13,521 bases of DNA from Planctomycetota bacterium. Lineage in GTDB: Bacteria > Planctomycetota > GCA-002687715. Positions within the stretch are counted from its first letter, which is position 1. Each line of letters begins with the position of its first letter. The DNA is taken from the NCBI GenBank assembly GCA_013213915.1, contig JABSRK010000071.1, positions 1-13,521 of the forward strand. The letters run 5' to 3'. The position numbers and the translations under genes were made by a program. Shown here one piece after another: positions 1-7,934 of the stretch. The notes under the pieces were generated by a model. That model did no database searches, had not been told where the DNA came from, and was given only the letters and a program-made list of their open reading frames with translations.

Positions 1-297
1 CGCGGCGCCTGGGGTAATCGCCACAGACTGGCTGTGGTAGCCAAGGGCAAGCCCCATGAGCACGAGATCGGTGTGCTGACCACCCTGGCCGTCGTAACGT
101 TCGTCAATCGAAATTCCGAACAGCCCTAGCTCGGCCATGGATCGGATCGCGTCGTCCGGGATCAACTGATGTGACCGCTCCCACTCCAGGATCCTGGGCG
201 CAATGGTCTCGTCCGAGAAACGCACCATCTCCTCGAAAAAGAGGAATCGGTCCTCGCCGATGAGAGGCTTCAGGTAGGTGTCGATGCGTCGATCCAT
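1..297 (-). CDS. Acyl-CoA dehydrogenase, N-terminal part (runs off left edge)
   Basis: The 99 visible codons give the helical N-terminal domain of an acyl-CoA dehydrogenase, the FAD flavoenzyme that introduces the alpha-beta double bond in acyl-CoA esters. Visible signatures are ETIAPRILEWERSH, the AELGLFGISIDERYDGQGG turn, and the following helix TDLVLMGLALGYHSQSVAI. The catalytic glutamate and the FAD-binding beta and C-terminal domains lie outside the window, so substrate chain length cannot be judged. The start is chosen at the ATG at 297 (MDRRIDTYLKPLIGEDRF); a GGGAG sits about 11 nt upstream, which is rather far. The frame stays open to another ATG at 357, which would add 20 residues unlike the family. 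It is transcribed divergently from the CTP-synthase-like gene. Confidence 0.85.
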   Translation of the reverse strand, partial: MDRRIDTYLKPLIGEDRFLFFEEMVRFSDETIAPRILEWERSHQLIPDDAIRSMAELGLFGISIDERYDGQGGQHTDLVLMGLALGYHSQSVAITPGAA

Positions 298-558
298 GAA
301 GTTGAAAGCTCCCAAAATGACGACCCGGGACCTCGATGCGCTACCGGGGCGGGACATGTTAACGACCCGGAGGCAGGTGCCTCAACGGCTCCAGGCCCGG
401 TCTTTCATGTTCGGGCCCAGCCCCGGCAAGCATCTTGCCGATGTGAGCAGCGGGAGGTCTCGGTTTTCGACCTCGCAGACATGCGCTCTCGCGGAGGGCG
501 CGACGGCAGCGTTCGTTATGATGTGCGAGGGCCTTACGCCCTGAGGAAGCCAACGGCC
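298..558. promoter_or_regulatory. Divergent intergenic region with three inverted repeats
   Basis: The spacer between the divergent acyl-CoA dehydrogenase and CTP-synthase-like genes shows no convincing gene. It holds three perfect inverted repeats in a row: GAGGCA-gg-TGCCTC (370-383), GGCCCG with a 12-nt loop and CGGGCC (394-417), and CGGCAAG-cat-CTTGCCG (424-440). A TATGAT hexamer at 517-522 could be a -10 for the rightward gene, but I see no good -35 at the right distance. The short palindromes could be operators for either gene; their role is inference. Confidence 0.4.
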
Positions 559-1284
559 ATGCAGCAGAACACCATTCTGTTCCTGGGGAAGTACGAAGGT
601 GAGAACGCAACTCAGGCTGCGACCCGCAAGGCCGTCCTGGACGCCGCCGCCTTCCATCGAACCGTGCTCAATACGCGCTGGATGGGGCCCGACAGCCTGA
701 CCCTGTACCCCGGAATGGTCGCCGAGGCTGCAGGAGTCGTCCTTGCGCCCCCACAGAAGCGCGGCCCCAGCGCGCTCTCCGAATCGATGCTCGCGGCGCT
801 CACTGTCGTGCGCGAGACGGGTCTGCCGTTCCTCGCGACGGGTGAGAGCCACGGACTCGTGTTCATCGAAGCCGCACGCTCACTGCTCGGACTCGCGAAC
901 GCGGGCAGCGCCGCGTTCGATGCAGAGGTCTCAGATCCGATCGTCCACGAGCTGCCGAGCGTCCAGGGCGCCGACGGGTTGCACGAGGTCGAGTTGGAGC
1001 TGGCGGACGATGACCTGCTCGGCCCGTTGTACGCGGACATTGATCGTGTCGTCGAGCAGACCGACATCGTCAGCGGTCTCAATCCCGACTATGCCGCGAG
1101 GATCACGGACCTCGGCTTCCGTACTGCCGCCAAGGATCGCCAGGGAGGGCGCCCGTATCTACACGTTCTCGAGGGTCACCCCTTCCACGTGACGGCAGCC
1201 TTCCTCCCCCAGTTCTGCAGCGATCCGGGGGCGCCGCACCCGCTGTTCCGAGGGTTGGTCGCGGCATGTCTCGCCGGGCGGTAG
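559..1284 (+). CDS. Stand-alone CTP-synthase glutaminase-domain homologue, catalytic triad lost
   Basis: The 241-residue protein matches the C-terminal glutaminase domain of CTP synthase over its whole length: TILFLGKYEG at the start, GLPFLATGESHGLVFIEAARSL where CTP synthase has its oxyanion and nucleophile loop (YLGICLGMQ...IE.AR), and HPFHVTAAFLPQFCSDPGA then PHPLF where CTP synthase has its FHPEF and HPLF motifs. By that alignment the nucleophile Cys is Gly95, the His is Leu216 and the Glu is Gln218, so glutaminase activity is not expected. The amidoligase domain is absent. I recall a database family called CTP synthase C-terminal region-related (seleno)protein, which fits; no in-frame TGA is present here. 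The start at 559 follows GAGGAA by about 10 nt and coincides with the family N-terminus; an in-frame upstream start at 481 would add residues unlike the family. It lies 55 bp before tldD, so co-transcription is possible. Function is unknown. Confidence 0.8.
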   Translation: MQQNTILFLGKYEGENATQAATRKAVLDAAAFHRTVLNTRWMGPDSLTLYPGMVAEAAGVVLAPPQKRGPSALSESMLAALTVVRETGLPFLATGESHGLVFIEAARSLLGLANAGSAAFDAEVSDPIVHELPSVQGADGLHEVELELADDDLLGPLYADIDRVVEQTDIVSGLNPDYAARITDLGFRTAAKDRQGGRPYLHVLEGHPFHVTAAFLPQFCSDPGAPHPLFRGLVAACLAGR

Positions 1285-1339
1285 ACTCTCGCGCGCGTCT
1301 CTCGCAACAAGCGTGAGGGATTCCAGTGGGAGAACGCCC

Positions 1340-2740
1340 ATGCCGCAAGACGTGGCCCAACACCTAGCCGATTGCGTGAAGGACGAAGACGGCTTCGTCG
1401 AATTGCGCTACCACAAGAAGACCAGCCGGGGCGTGTCCGTCGAAAAGGGACGTGTAGAAAGTTCTGCCGTGCGGCATCGCACCGGGACCGGCGTACGCGT
1501 CCTGGAAGACGGCGTGTTCGGCTTCGCGTCGTGCAGTTCAGCCGATTCGGACGACGTGAAGAACGCGATCGCCAGAGCACGAGACGCGGCGCGGAAGAGC
1601 GCCGCTCGGAAGAAGGAGAAGATCTCCGGGCTCGCCCCATGTGAGCTGGCGCAGGGACACTTCGAGGGTGATGGCATCGACGACGTCCTGAATCGGACGC
1701 TCGAGGAGAAGATAGACCTCGCCCGTGAGGTCGAGGAGCAGACCCGCGCGGCGGCGCAGCGCATCTCGACAGCGACCTGCACGTACCGGGAGATCGCCGA
1801 GGAGAAGGCGATCGTCACGACGGACGGTGCCTGCTGCTCTTTACGCCTGGTGCGACCCGAGTTCCGCATCTCGGCGGTCGCCGAGGACGGAGGACAACGC
1901 CAGAGCTCCTCGCGGACGATCGGCGTCACGGGCGGGTGGGATTGCCTGTTCAAGAACCGGCCCGCCGAGCGGCTCGGCCACGAGGCCGCGGAGACGGCGG
2001 TCGATCTCCTCAAGGCGCAAAGGCCGGCCGGTGGACGGGCGAAGGTCATCCTGGCGCCGTCCATCGTCGGACTCCTCGTACACGAGGCCATCGGACACAC
2101 CGTCGAGGCGGACTTCGTGCAGTCGGGATCTGTGGCCAAAGGCAAGATCGGCCAACGCGTCGGATCGGACCTCGTCACGTTGTGCGATTCCGGGAATAGC
2201 GAGCTGCAGGACGGCGCCGGCGGGACCATCCCCGTGGACGACGAAGGGGTCCCGACGCAACGGACCGTCATCATCAACAACGGCATCCTGGAGAGCTACC
2301 TCCATGACCGGACCTCGGCGTTGAAGTTCGGCGTCGCGCCAACGGGCTCGGCCCGCGCCTGGGAATACAGTGACTTCCCCTTGATCCGGATGCGAAACAC
2401 GTACCTCGAGCCGGGCGAGAGCACCCTCGAGGAGATCATCAGCGACACGCCCGAAGGATATCTCCTCGACGGGCCCCGAAACGGTCAGGCCGACGCCACC
2501 GGCGAGTTCATGTTCAACACCGAACGCGCCTGGCGCATCAAGGACGGCAAGCTGTGTGAGCTCGTGCGCGGCGTCTCCATCAGCGGCATTGCCTTCGACG
2601 TCATGCAGACCGTCGACGCCGTGAGCCGTGAATTCAAGTGGGACCTGGGCGCCGGTTACTGCGGCAAGGGCCAGCCGGCCAAGGTCGACGCTGGCGGACC
2701 GCATGTACGGTGCGAAGTTCTCCTGGGAGGTAGCCAGTGA
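1340..2740 (+). CDS. tldD: TldD, metalloprotease catalytic subunit
   Basis: TldD is the zinc-bearing half of the cytosolic TldD/TldE protease, known in E. coli to trim unfolded peptides, mature microcin B17 and degrade the CcdA antitoxin. The 466-residue product has the family N-terminal domain (GVSVEKGRVESSAVRHRTGTGVRV, about residues 30-55) and the catalytic HEAIGH motif (HExxxH) at 248-253. The conserved third ligand is in GYCGKGQP near the C-terminus, Cys441. Other family hallmarks are GVAPTGSARAW and TGEFMFNTERAWRI. The ATG at 1340 follows GGGAGA by 5-6 nt and is preferred to an in-frame GTG at 1313. The stop overlaps the tldE start, indicating translational coupling of the two subunits. 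Length is normal and both active-site motifs are intact. Confidence 0.95.
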   Translation: MPQDVAQHLADCVKDEDGFVELRYHKKTSRGVSVEKGRVESSAVRHRTGTGVRVLEDGVFGFASCSSADSDDVKNAIARARDAARKSAARKKEKISGLAPCELAQGHFEGDGIDDVLNRTLEEKIDLAREVEEQTRAAAQRISTATCTYREIAEEKAIVTTDGACCSLRLVRPEFRISAVAEDGGQRQSSSRTIGVTGGWDCLFKNRPAERLGHEAAETAVDLLKAQRPAGGRAKVILAPSIVGLLVHEAIGHTVEADFVQSGSVAKGKIGQRVGSDLVTLCDSGNSELQDGAGGTIPVDDEGVPTQRTVIINNGILESYLHDRTSALKFGVAPTGSARAWEYSDFPLIRMRNTYLEPGESTLEEIISDTPEGYLLDGPRNGQADATGEFMFNTERAWRIKDGKLCELVRGVSISGIAFDVMQTVDAVSREFKWDLGAGYCGKGQPAKVDAGGPHVRCEVLLGGSQ

Positions 2741-4107
2741 GCGCGGAGGCCCGCACATCGCCCAGTCGGCAGGCGTCCTTGCTCCAGACAGCACAGCGAG
2801 GGGTGGAACGCGCTCTGTCGATGGGCGCCGACCAGAGCGAGGTCGTTTGCGACTACGACCGGGAAACGCGAGTGGACCTGCAGAAGGACGACATCTTGAA
2901 CGCCTCGACGTCCGAGGAAGCGACGTTCGGCATTCGCGTCTTCAAGAACGGGTCCATGGGATTCGCGACCGTCAACGATCCAGAGGAGATCGAGCAGGCC
3001 TGCGCGGAGGCTCTCGCTCTCGCGAGCGCGTCACCCCCCGACGACCTCAACGGCCTGGACGACCCGCGACCGATCGAGCCGCTAGATCAGGAACCCGACC
3101 CCGCGATCGCAACCATGGGCATCGGCGACCTGGTGGCACTGGGCGCCGACATGCTGGAGCGCATCAAGAACCACGACGCCCGGGTCGTCACGGACTCCGG
3201 ACAGGTGTACACCGTCGTCTCAGAGCGCGCCATCGCAACCAACACGGGGATCGCCCTGTCGGACGCTCGCTCCATCGCCGGTGGCAGTTTTTTTGGAATG
3301 GCGGTCTCCGAGGACGAGGTCGGGTCCTTCGATCACGACGGCCAGAATGTGCTGTCCGTGGCGACGCTCCGTGGTGAGCTCGAGTCCGCGGCGGATAGAT
3401 TCGTCGTCAAGACCCTTGGTGCCATCGGCGCCCAGCACGGGGAGTCTTTCCGCGGCCCCATCATCCTCGCCCCTGAAGTCGTCTCGGACTTCCTCATCGC
3501 CAACCTGCTCTCCGTCCTCACCGGAAACGCCATCCGCACCGGCAAGAGCCCTTTCGCCGAACGCCTCGGTGAGGAGATCGCCTCACCCTCGTTGACGCTC
3601 ATCGATGATGGACGACAGGAAGGCGGAGTTGCGACCCGCGCGTTCGACCGCGAGGGCACACCGACCCGCTCCCTTGCGATCCTCCAACGCGGCGCCTTGA
3701 AGGCGTTCCTCTATGACACCTACGAAGCCCGCGCTGCCGGTGCCGAGCCCACGGGCCACGCCCAGGGCAGCGCGTCGAGCCCGCCGGCCATCGGATCGTC
3801 CAACCTCGTCCTCGAGCCGGGCGATGAGGCGTTCGCGGATCTCTGCTGCGAACCGGAGCGGGCCATCGTCGTGTCCCGCTTCTCAGGGAGCTGCAACCCG
3901 ATCACCGGCGAGTTTTCCGGCGTTGTCAAAGGCGGGTTCCTCATGCGCCGCGGCGCCAGAACCCCGATCAAGGAGACCTTGATCGCGGGCAGTCTCTTCG
4001 ACGCATTGAAGAACGTCTCCGGCGTCTCCAAGGAAACCCGCGTCATCAACGGCACCCGTACGATGCCATCGGTGCGAGTGGAAGACGTGTCGGTCACCGC
4101 AGGATAA
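2737..4107 (+). CDS. tldE: TldE/PmbA, non-catalytic subunit of the TldD/TldE protease
   Basis: This 456-residue protein is the TldD partner (TldE, also PmbA), which lacks the HExxxH motif and forms the heterodimer's substrate chamber. Seen here are the N-terminal domain with TRVDLQKDDILNASTSEEATFGIRV, the central FRGPIILAPEVVSDFLIANLLSVL segment at the position of the TldD metal helix but without metal ligands, and the C-terminal FSGSCNPITGEFSGVVKGGF, characteristic of PmbA proteins. The start is the GTG at 2737, inside the tldD stop (GTGA overlap of 4 bp), preceded by GGGAGGT at good spacing. A run of seven T at 3288-3294 encodes Ser-Phe-Phe-Gly; the reading frame is intact across it. Confidence 0.94.
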   Translation: MSAEARTSPSRQASLLQTAQRGVERALSMGADQSEVVCDYDRETRVDLQKDDILNASTSEEATFGIRVFKNGSMGFATVNDPEEIEQACAEALALASASPPDDLNGLDDPRPIEPLDQEPDPAIATMGIGDLVALGADMLERIKNHDARVVTDSGQVYTVVSERAIATNTGIALSDARSIAGGSFFGMAVSEDEVGSFDHDGQNVLSVATLRGELESAADRFVVKTLGAIGAQHGESFRGPIILAPEVVSDFLIANLLSVLTGNAIRTGKSPFAERLGEEIASPSLTLIDDGRQEGGVATRAFDREGTPTRSLAILQRGALKAFLYDTYEARAAGAEPTGHAQGSASSPPAIGSSNLVLEPGDEAFADLCCEPERAIVVSRFSGSCNPITGEFSGVVKGGFLMRRGARTPIKETLIAGSLFDALKNVSGVSKETRVINGTRTMPSVRVEDVSVTAG

Positions 4108-4156
4108 TCCCCGGCACGGGTGGACCGCAGGTCATCCGTCGGGGTACCCGAGTCGG

Positions 4157-5419
4157 TCAATTGCCCGCCGTCATCTCCCGCGCCGATTTCTCGCAGTCGG
4201 CCATCACGCGCAGGAGGTTCTTGCCGAGGAACTTCTCGAGGTCGTCCTCGTTGGCCCCCCGCGCCAACAGCAGCGCGGTGAGCTTGACGGTGTCGCCGCA
4301 GTGCTTGATCCCCTCGGGGAGCGCCGACACCCCGTCCCAGTCGGCGCCCATCCCAACGTGGTCCCAACCGGCGACCTTGGCGCAGTGTTCGACGTGTCGG
4401 GCGAGGACCGTGAGCGGAGTCTGCTTCATGGGGTGGGTCTTCATGAACTCCCGCCGCGCGCCGCGGAACTCCCGGCGGTTCGCCTTGAACTTCGTGCGCA
4501 TGGCGTCGAGGGCTTCCTTGTGCTCCGCATCCCACGCCTTCTGGTAGCCATCGAAGTCGGGGTCGATGTACGCCGAGAAGAAATTGATCATGACGACGCC
4601 GTTGTTCTTCTTGACCGCGCGCAGCATCGGGTCGGAGAGATTGCGACGGTGCGGGAAAACCCCGTCCACCGACGAGTGGCTCGCGATGACCGGTGCCTTC
4701 GTGAGCTGGATCGCGTCCCAGAACGTGGCGTCGGCGACGTGGGAGATATCCACCATGATGCCGATGCGATTCATCTCGCTGATGAGCTCCTGCCCGCGCT
4801 CGGAGAGGCCGTCGAAATCGCCCTTCACATCGGACATGGTTCCGGACGAGTCAGCCCACACCGAGTTGAACGAATGGGTGAGCGTCATGTAGCGGCAGCC
4901 CAAGCGATGAAGCATGCGCAGGGCCGCCAGGCTGTCCTCGATGATGTGCCCACCCTCGATCCCCATGAGACAAGCGATCTTCCCCGCCTTCTTGATCCGA
5001 ACGACGTCGGCCGCCGTGTAGGCGATCTCCAGCTGCGTCGGGTGCTTGCGGACGGTCTCATACACCGCGTCGACGCGGCGGATGGCCTCCTTGATCGCCG
5101 TGCCCGGGTCCGGCTTCCGCCCCATGTAGACGGACAGGAACTGGGCGTCGAACCCCGCATCCCGCATCCTGGGTATGTCCATGTGCCCGCTGTCATGACG
5201 GGCCGAGAAATCCCAGTCAGCGTTGTGGAACTTGGGCGTGACATCCGAATGGGTGTCCAGCACGATCGCTCGCGCGTGCAGGGCCTTGGCCCGCTCGAGG
5301 TGCTGGGGCCCCCACGTGGATTGGCCCACGCCGGAGACCGCAAGCAGTGAAATCAACGCCCAAACGGCCGGTTGTCCGAGATGTGAATGGCACATGGGGT
5401 GGTCCTTTCGGTCCCCCAT
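4157..5419 (-). CDS. Secreted M19 (renal/membrane-type) dipeptidase
   Basis: A zinc dipeptidase of peptidase family M19, whose members cleave dipeptides, often with D-residues or dehydro-residues. In 420-residue numbering the binuclear zinc ligands are all visible: His57 and Asp59 in DTHSD, the bridging Glu155 in GIEGGH, His227 in DISHVAD and His248 in ASHSSV. Asp360 in GMGADWDG and the substrate-side HRRNLSD (257-263) are also conserved. The N-terminus has a hydrophobic stretch VWALISLLAVSGVGQS, a likely signal peptide, so the enzyme should be periplasmic or extracellular. Two starts have fair ribosome sites: ATG 5419 (AGGAG, 6 nt) and ATG 5395 (AAAGGA, about 7 nt); the longer one is given, but the shorter is equally plausible. 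A charged insert near residues 291-330 is rich in Lys and Arg. The gene is convergent to tldE; a shared role in peptide turnover is only inference. Confidence 0.93.
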   Translation of the reverse strand: MGDRKDHPMCHSHLGQPAVWALISLLAVSGVGQSTWGPQHLERAKALHARAIVLDTHSDVTPKFHNADWDFSARHDSGHMDIPRMRDAGFDAQFLSVYMGRKPDPGTAIKEAIRRVDAVYETVRKHPTQLEIAYTAADVVRIKKAGKIACLMGIEGGHIIEDSLAALRMLHRLGCRYMTLTHSFNSVWADSSGTMSDVKGDFDGLSERGQELISEMNRIGIMVDISHVADATFWDAIQLTKAPVIASHSSVDGVFPHRRNLSDPMLRAVKKNNGVVMINFFSAYIDPDFDGYQKAWDAEHKEALDAMRTKFKANRREFRGARREFMKTHPMKQTPLTVLARHVEHCAKVAGWDHVGMGADWDGVSALPEGIKHCGDTVKLTALLLARGANEDDLEKFLGKNLLRVMADCEKSAREMTAGN

Positions 5420-5477
5420 TTGAAGCTCCTGGCGGGGAGACGTCCAGCCAACATCCTGGCGCCGGTAGGATCATGGC

Positions 5478-7052
5478 GTGAACGTGCTCCTCTGCCTTCT
5501 CTCCCTGGCCACGCCCGGCTGCGGGCCCATCCCCTGGCGCCTGGACCCCGGACGGCTCATCCCCGAGGACATGACCGTCTTCGTGGAGATCCTGGAGCCG
5601 GCCCAGCAGATCCGGCGACTCCAGCAAAGCGCCGGGTGGAAACAGCTCGCCGCCCAGATCCCCAGCCCGGTCCGCGAGCTTCTCGAGTTGGCGACCGGGT
5701 CGGGCCTCAAGCGGGCGGCGCTGGGGATGGATCACTCGTTTCTGCGTAACAAGACGATCTTCGTGCTCCTTCTGGAAGCCAAAGACCAGGGTTCGCTCTA
5801 CGAGAAGGCGCGGGGCATGGCGAAGGAGAGCGGCCGACCGGTGTTCCAAGCCGGTCCGTTCATCGGCGTCGCGGACAGCCCGGACACGGTCGAGGAGGTG
5901 AGGGACGTGGCCAGCGGCGAAGACGACTCACTCCTCGACCGCAAGGACTTCGTCGCGTTTCGCAAACGCGTGACGACCGGGAACATCCGCTTCCACGTGG
6001 ATCTCAGCGGGCTCCTTCCGCTGCGACCCGGCGTATCCGAGCCGCAGGACGCCGTCGTCGCGCTGCTGCTTGCCCACGTGCTTCACGTAGCCGGCCGCGG
6101 ACGCGAGCTGTCGGGTTTCGCCGACCTGTCGAGCGGCCTCAAACTCCACATCGACGGGCCCGTTGGCCGACTGCCGCCCGACCGGCAGTTCTGCGCACCA
6201 ACCGGGCCAGCGCCCGATGTGCTCGCGCCGGCGTCGGTAGAGACCGCGCGCCTTTCCGTGCGGCGCGACGTCTCGTCGTTCTGGAAGCACGTCGAAACGC
6301 TGGTCCCCGAGGAGGCGCGCGCAGACCTCGCGGAGTTTCGTTCGGCCCTCGCGCTGTTCACGGGCGGACTCCCCGTGGAGGACCTGTGCGCGGGCCTGGG
6401 GACGGCCTTCGACATCCACCTCGGACGCCTGCCTGGCGAAGGGTCCCAACCACGCAACCGCTATCCGGTCATAGCGCTGGTGGCTCAGATCAAGAGCGAC
6501 AAGCTCCGCGGCGACCTGGTCCCCGCCTTCCGTAAGGTCATCCGCGCGGCCAACCACGAGGCGTCAAAGGACGGCACGCCGCAGATGAAGCTCACGACGG
6601 CGACCCACAAGAGCATCGAGTTGAACATCGCGCGCTTCCGTCCCGAGCTGCTGCACGAGGCCGATGACGCCCGCGCCCAGACCCAGGTGACGATGGCGAT
6701 CGTCGGCAACCGTCTCATCCTCGGCAGCCACAGGGAGATCGTGTGCGACCTCGTCGACGCAGCGGTCGAAGGCCGAACCCGGGCTCGCGAGCGCGGCGAC
6801 GTCCTGCGCATGAAGGGCTCGGGCATCAAGCAATTGCTCCAGGATGCACGCGACGCGCTCATCGCGCAGACGGTCGCTGGGAGCGAGCGCACAACCGAGC
6901 AAGCCAACGCCTTGCTCGATCGCGTCGGCTGGTACCTGGAGCGTGCCGACGAACTGAAGCTCGATCTCGTGTTCGCCGATGGGCGGGCACGCCTGGACAT
7001 CAACCTGCTCGCGCCCGATCTCTGGAAGCCCCAGGGAGAACAGGACAAGTAA
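5478..7052 (+). CDS. Unrecognised, probably exported 524-residue protein
   Basis: I do not recognise this family with confidence. The frame is long, has codon-like base usage and starts at GTG 5478 with a TAGGA about 8-9 nt upstream. The N-terminus VLLCLLSLATPGCG is a short hydrophobic stretch compatible with a signal peptide, although the basic N-region is weak; the Cys is not in a canonical lipobox. The body begins LIPEDMTVFVEILEPAQQIRRLQQS and continues WKQLAAQIP, then alternates predicted beta segments (KTIFVLLLEA, FIGVADSP, IRFHVDLSGLL) with helices, loosely like the DUF3352-type surface proteins found in Planctomycetes and other bacteria. A second similar half follows (YPVIALVAQIKSDKLRGDLV, then MAIVGNRLILGSHREIV), suggesting an internal duplication of the fold. 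No catalytic motif or transmembrane anchor at the C-terminus is visible. It is divergent from the dipeptidase across 58 bp. Confidence 0.72.
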   Translation: MNVLLCLLSLATPGCGPIPWRLDPGRLIPEDMTVFVEILEPAQQIRRLQQSAGWKQLAAQIPSPVRELLELATGSGLKRAALGMDHSFLRNKTIFVLLLEAKDQGSLYEKARGMAKESGRPVFQAGPFIGVADSPDTVEEVRDVASGEDDSLLDRKDFVAFRKRVTTGNIRFHVDLSGLLPLRPGVSEPQDAVVALLLAHVLHVAGRGRELSGFADLSSGLKLHIDGPVGRLPPDRQFCAPTGPAPDVLAPASVETARLSVRRDVSSFWKHVETLVPEEARADLAEFRSALALFTGGLPVEDLCAGLGTAFDIHLGRLPGEGSQPRNRYPVIALVAQIKSDKLRGDLVPAFRKVIRAANHEASKDGTPQMKLTTATHKSIELNIARFRPELLHEADDARAQTQVTMAIVGNRLILGSHREIVCDLVDAAVEGRTRARERGDVLRMKGSGIKQLLQDARDALIAQTVAGSERTTEQANALLDRVGWYLERADELKLDLVFADGRARLDINLLAPDLWKPQGEQDK

Positions 7053-7108
7053 CCACGGCCTGCTGCACCCGGACCTCTCCCCCGCTGAGCGGATGAGAGG
7101 AGGTTCCC

Positions 7109-7837
7109 ATGGAGTGCAAGACCCACGGCAAAGGGAAACTGATGGACGGCACACGGATCGCCAGAGAGTTCGACGATCTAGTCGCAACGTATAAGCAGTG
7201 GCGGAAGCCACTTGCTGAATACAGGGAGGAGAACAGCCCGCCGTTGGAAGAATTTGAAGAAGACGGCGTCAAGTTCTGGCGCCCCGTGAACCTGGACCCC
7301 ACGGAGCACTGGAATCGGTTCGAGGGCGGCTATGCCGCATTTGAACGGAAAGAGAAGGAGCTCGAGGCCAGCCTCCTCGAACAATGGGACCCGCACGCGC
7401 AGGTCCAGCGCCTGATGGACAGACTTGCTCCCGTCTACCTCGCGTCGCCGCCTGCGGAGCGGGAGCTACTCCGTACTCTCGTCGCCGACCGGCCCGCACT
7501 GTGTCCGCTTATCCTCATCTACGCTTCTCGCACAGCCGACAGGCTAGCTTCGCGCAGCGACGTCGCCACCCTCCGCAACGGCCTGGCCGCGATCTCGATC
7601 GAGAACTCCACCAACGACCCTCGCGACACTATCGTGGCCCTGGGCGAACTCTGCGGGCGTGCCGAAGAGCTTCGTATGAACTGGAAACCTCACTGCCGGT
7701 CGGTCGCCGCGCTGTCCAGCACCGAGCAGGTGAATGGGGGTTGGTTAGGTCGATCATGGGATCAGCGGGGAATGGCAAGCGTTGCCAGGCTTCTCCTCGA
7801 CTACGGTGAGCGCTCTTGGTGGCAGTTCTGGAAATAG
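7109..7837 (+). CDS. Hypothetical protein, 242 residues, mostly helical
   Basis: I do not recognise this gene. The ATG at 7109 follows AGAGGAGGT at ideal distance, one of the strongest ribosome sites in the window, and supports it as real. A second in-frame ATG at 7142 is preceded by AAAGGGAAA. The product is charged and mainly helical (AYREEN... EELRMNWKP), with no signal peptide or membrane span. A Trp-rich end, ERSWWQFWK, resembles the terminal tails of several small bacterial proteins. The first part is less GC-rich than its neighbours (32 of 60 bases are G or C at 7201-7260, against 37 of 60 at 5941-6000 by hand count), which may hint at later acquisition. It lies 56 bp after the unknown exported gene, possibly in the same transcript, and is convergent to hflX. 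Confidence 0.7.
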   Translation: MECKTHGKGKLMDGTRIAREFDDLVATYKQWRKPLAEYREENSPPLEEFEEDGVKFWRPVNLDPTEHWNRFEGGYAAFERKEKELEASLLEQWDPHAQVQRLMDRLAPVYLASPPAERELLRTLVADRPALCPLILIYASRTADRLASRSDVATLRNGLAAISIENSTNDPRDTIVALGELCGRAEELRMNWKPHCRSVAALSSTEQVNGGWLGRSWDQRGMASVARLLLDYGERSWWQFWK

Positions 7838-7934
7838 GAGACGTCGCCGTGCGGGGAGCGAAAGCTGTGTAAGTTGCTGGAGATCCGCGGTCAGGTGCGC
7901 AGCTGAACTTCAAACATGACGAGCCCGGCGACAC
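7838..7934. other. Convergent spacer with an imperfect stem-loop
   Basis: The gap between the convergent 7109 gene and hflX holds an imperfect inverted repeat, AAGTT-GCTG at 7871-7879 pairing with CAGC-tg-AACTT at 7900-7910 (a 2-nt bulge, about 20-nt loop). There is no T-run on either strand after the stem, so it is not a classical intrinsic terminator. I see no gene here. Confidence 0.3.

Noticed and set aside
278..544. Small plus-strand frame in the first divergent spacer
   Set aside because: Overlaps the acyl-CoA dehydrogenase start antisense, has a low-complexity product and no ribosome site.
1841..2794. 317-codon open frame on the minus strand
   Set aside because: Antisense to tldD and the tldE start; no motif and no ribosome site.
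1340..4107. RiPP or microcin maturation cluster around tldDE
   Set aside because: No precursor peptide, cyclodehydratase, radical SAM enzyme or exporter is visible nearby; tldDE is widespread as a housekeeping pair.
4108..4156. Possible terminator between tldE and the dipeptidase
   Set aside because: TCGGG-gta-CCCGA (4139-4151) is a short stem without a T-run on either strand; not enough to call.
4301..5350. Long open frame (349 codons) on the plus strand
   Set aside because: Lies antisense to the M19 dipeptidase, whose zinc ligands and signal peptide are clear; the plus-strand product has no motif and no ribosome site.
5427..5461. Direct repeat TCCTGGCG at 5427-5434 and 5454-5461 in the divergent dipeptidase promoter region
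   Set aside because: Only 8 bp and GC-rich; expected by chance in this composition, and no third copy was seen nearby.
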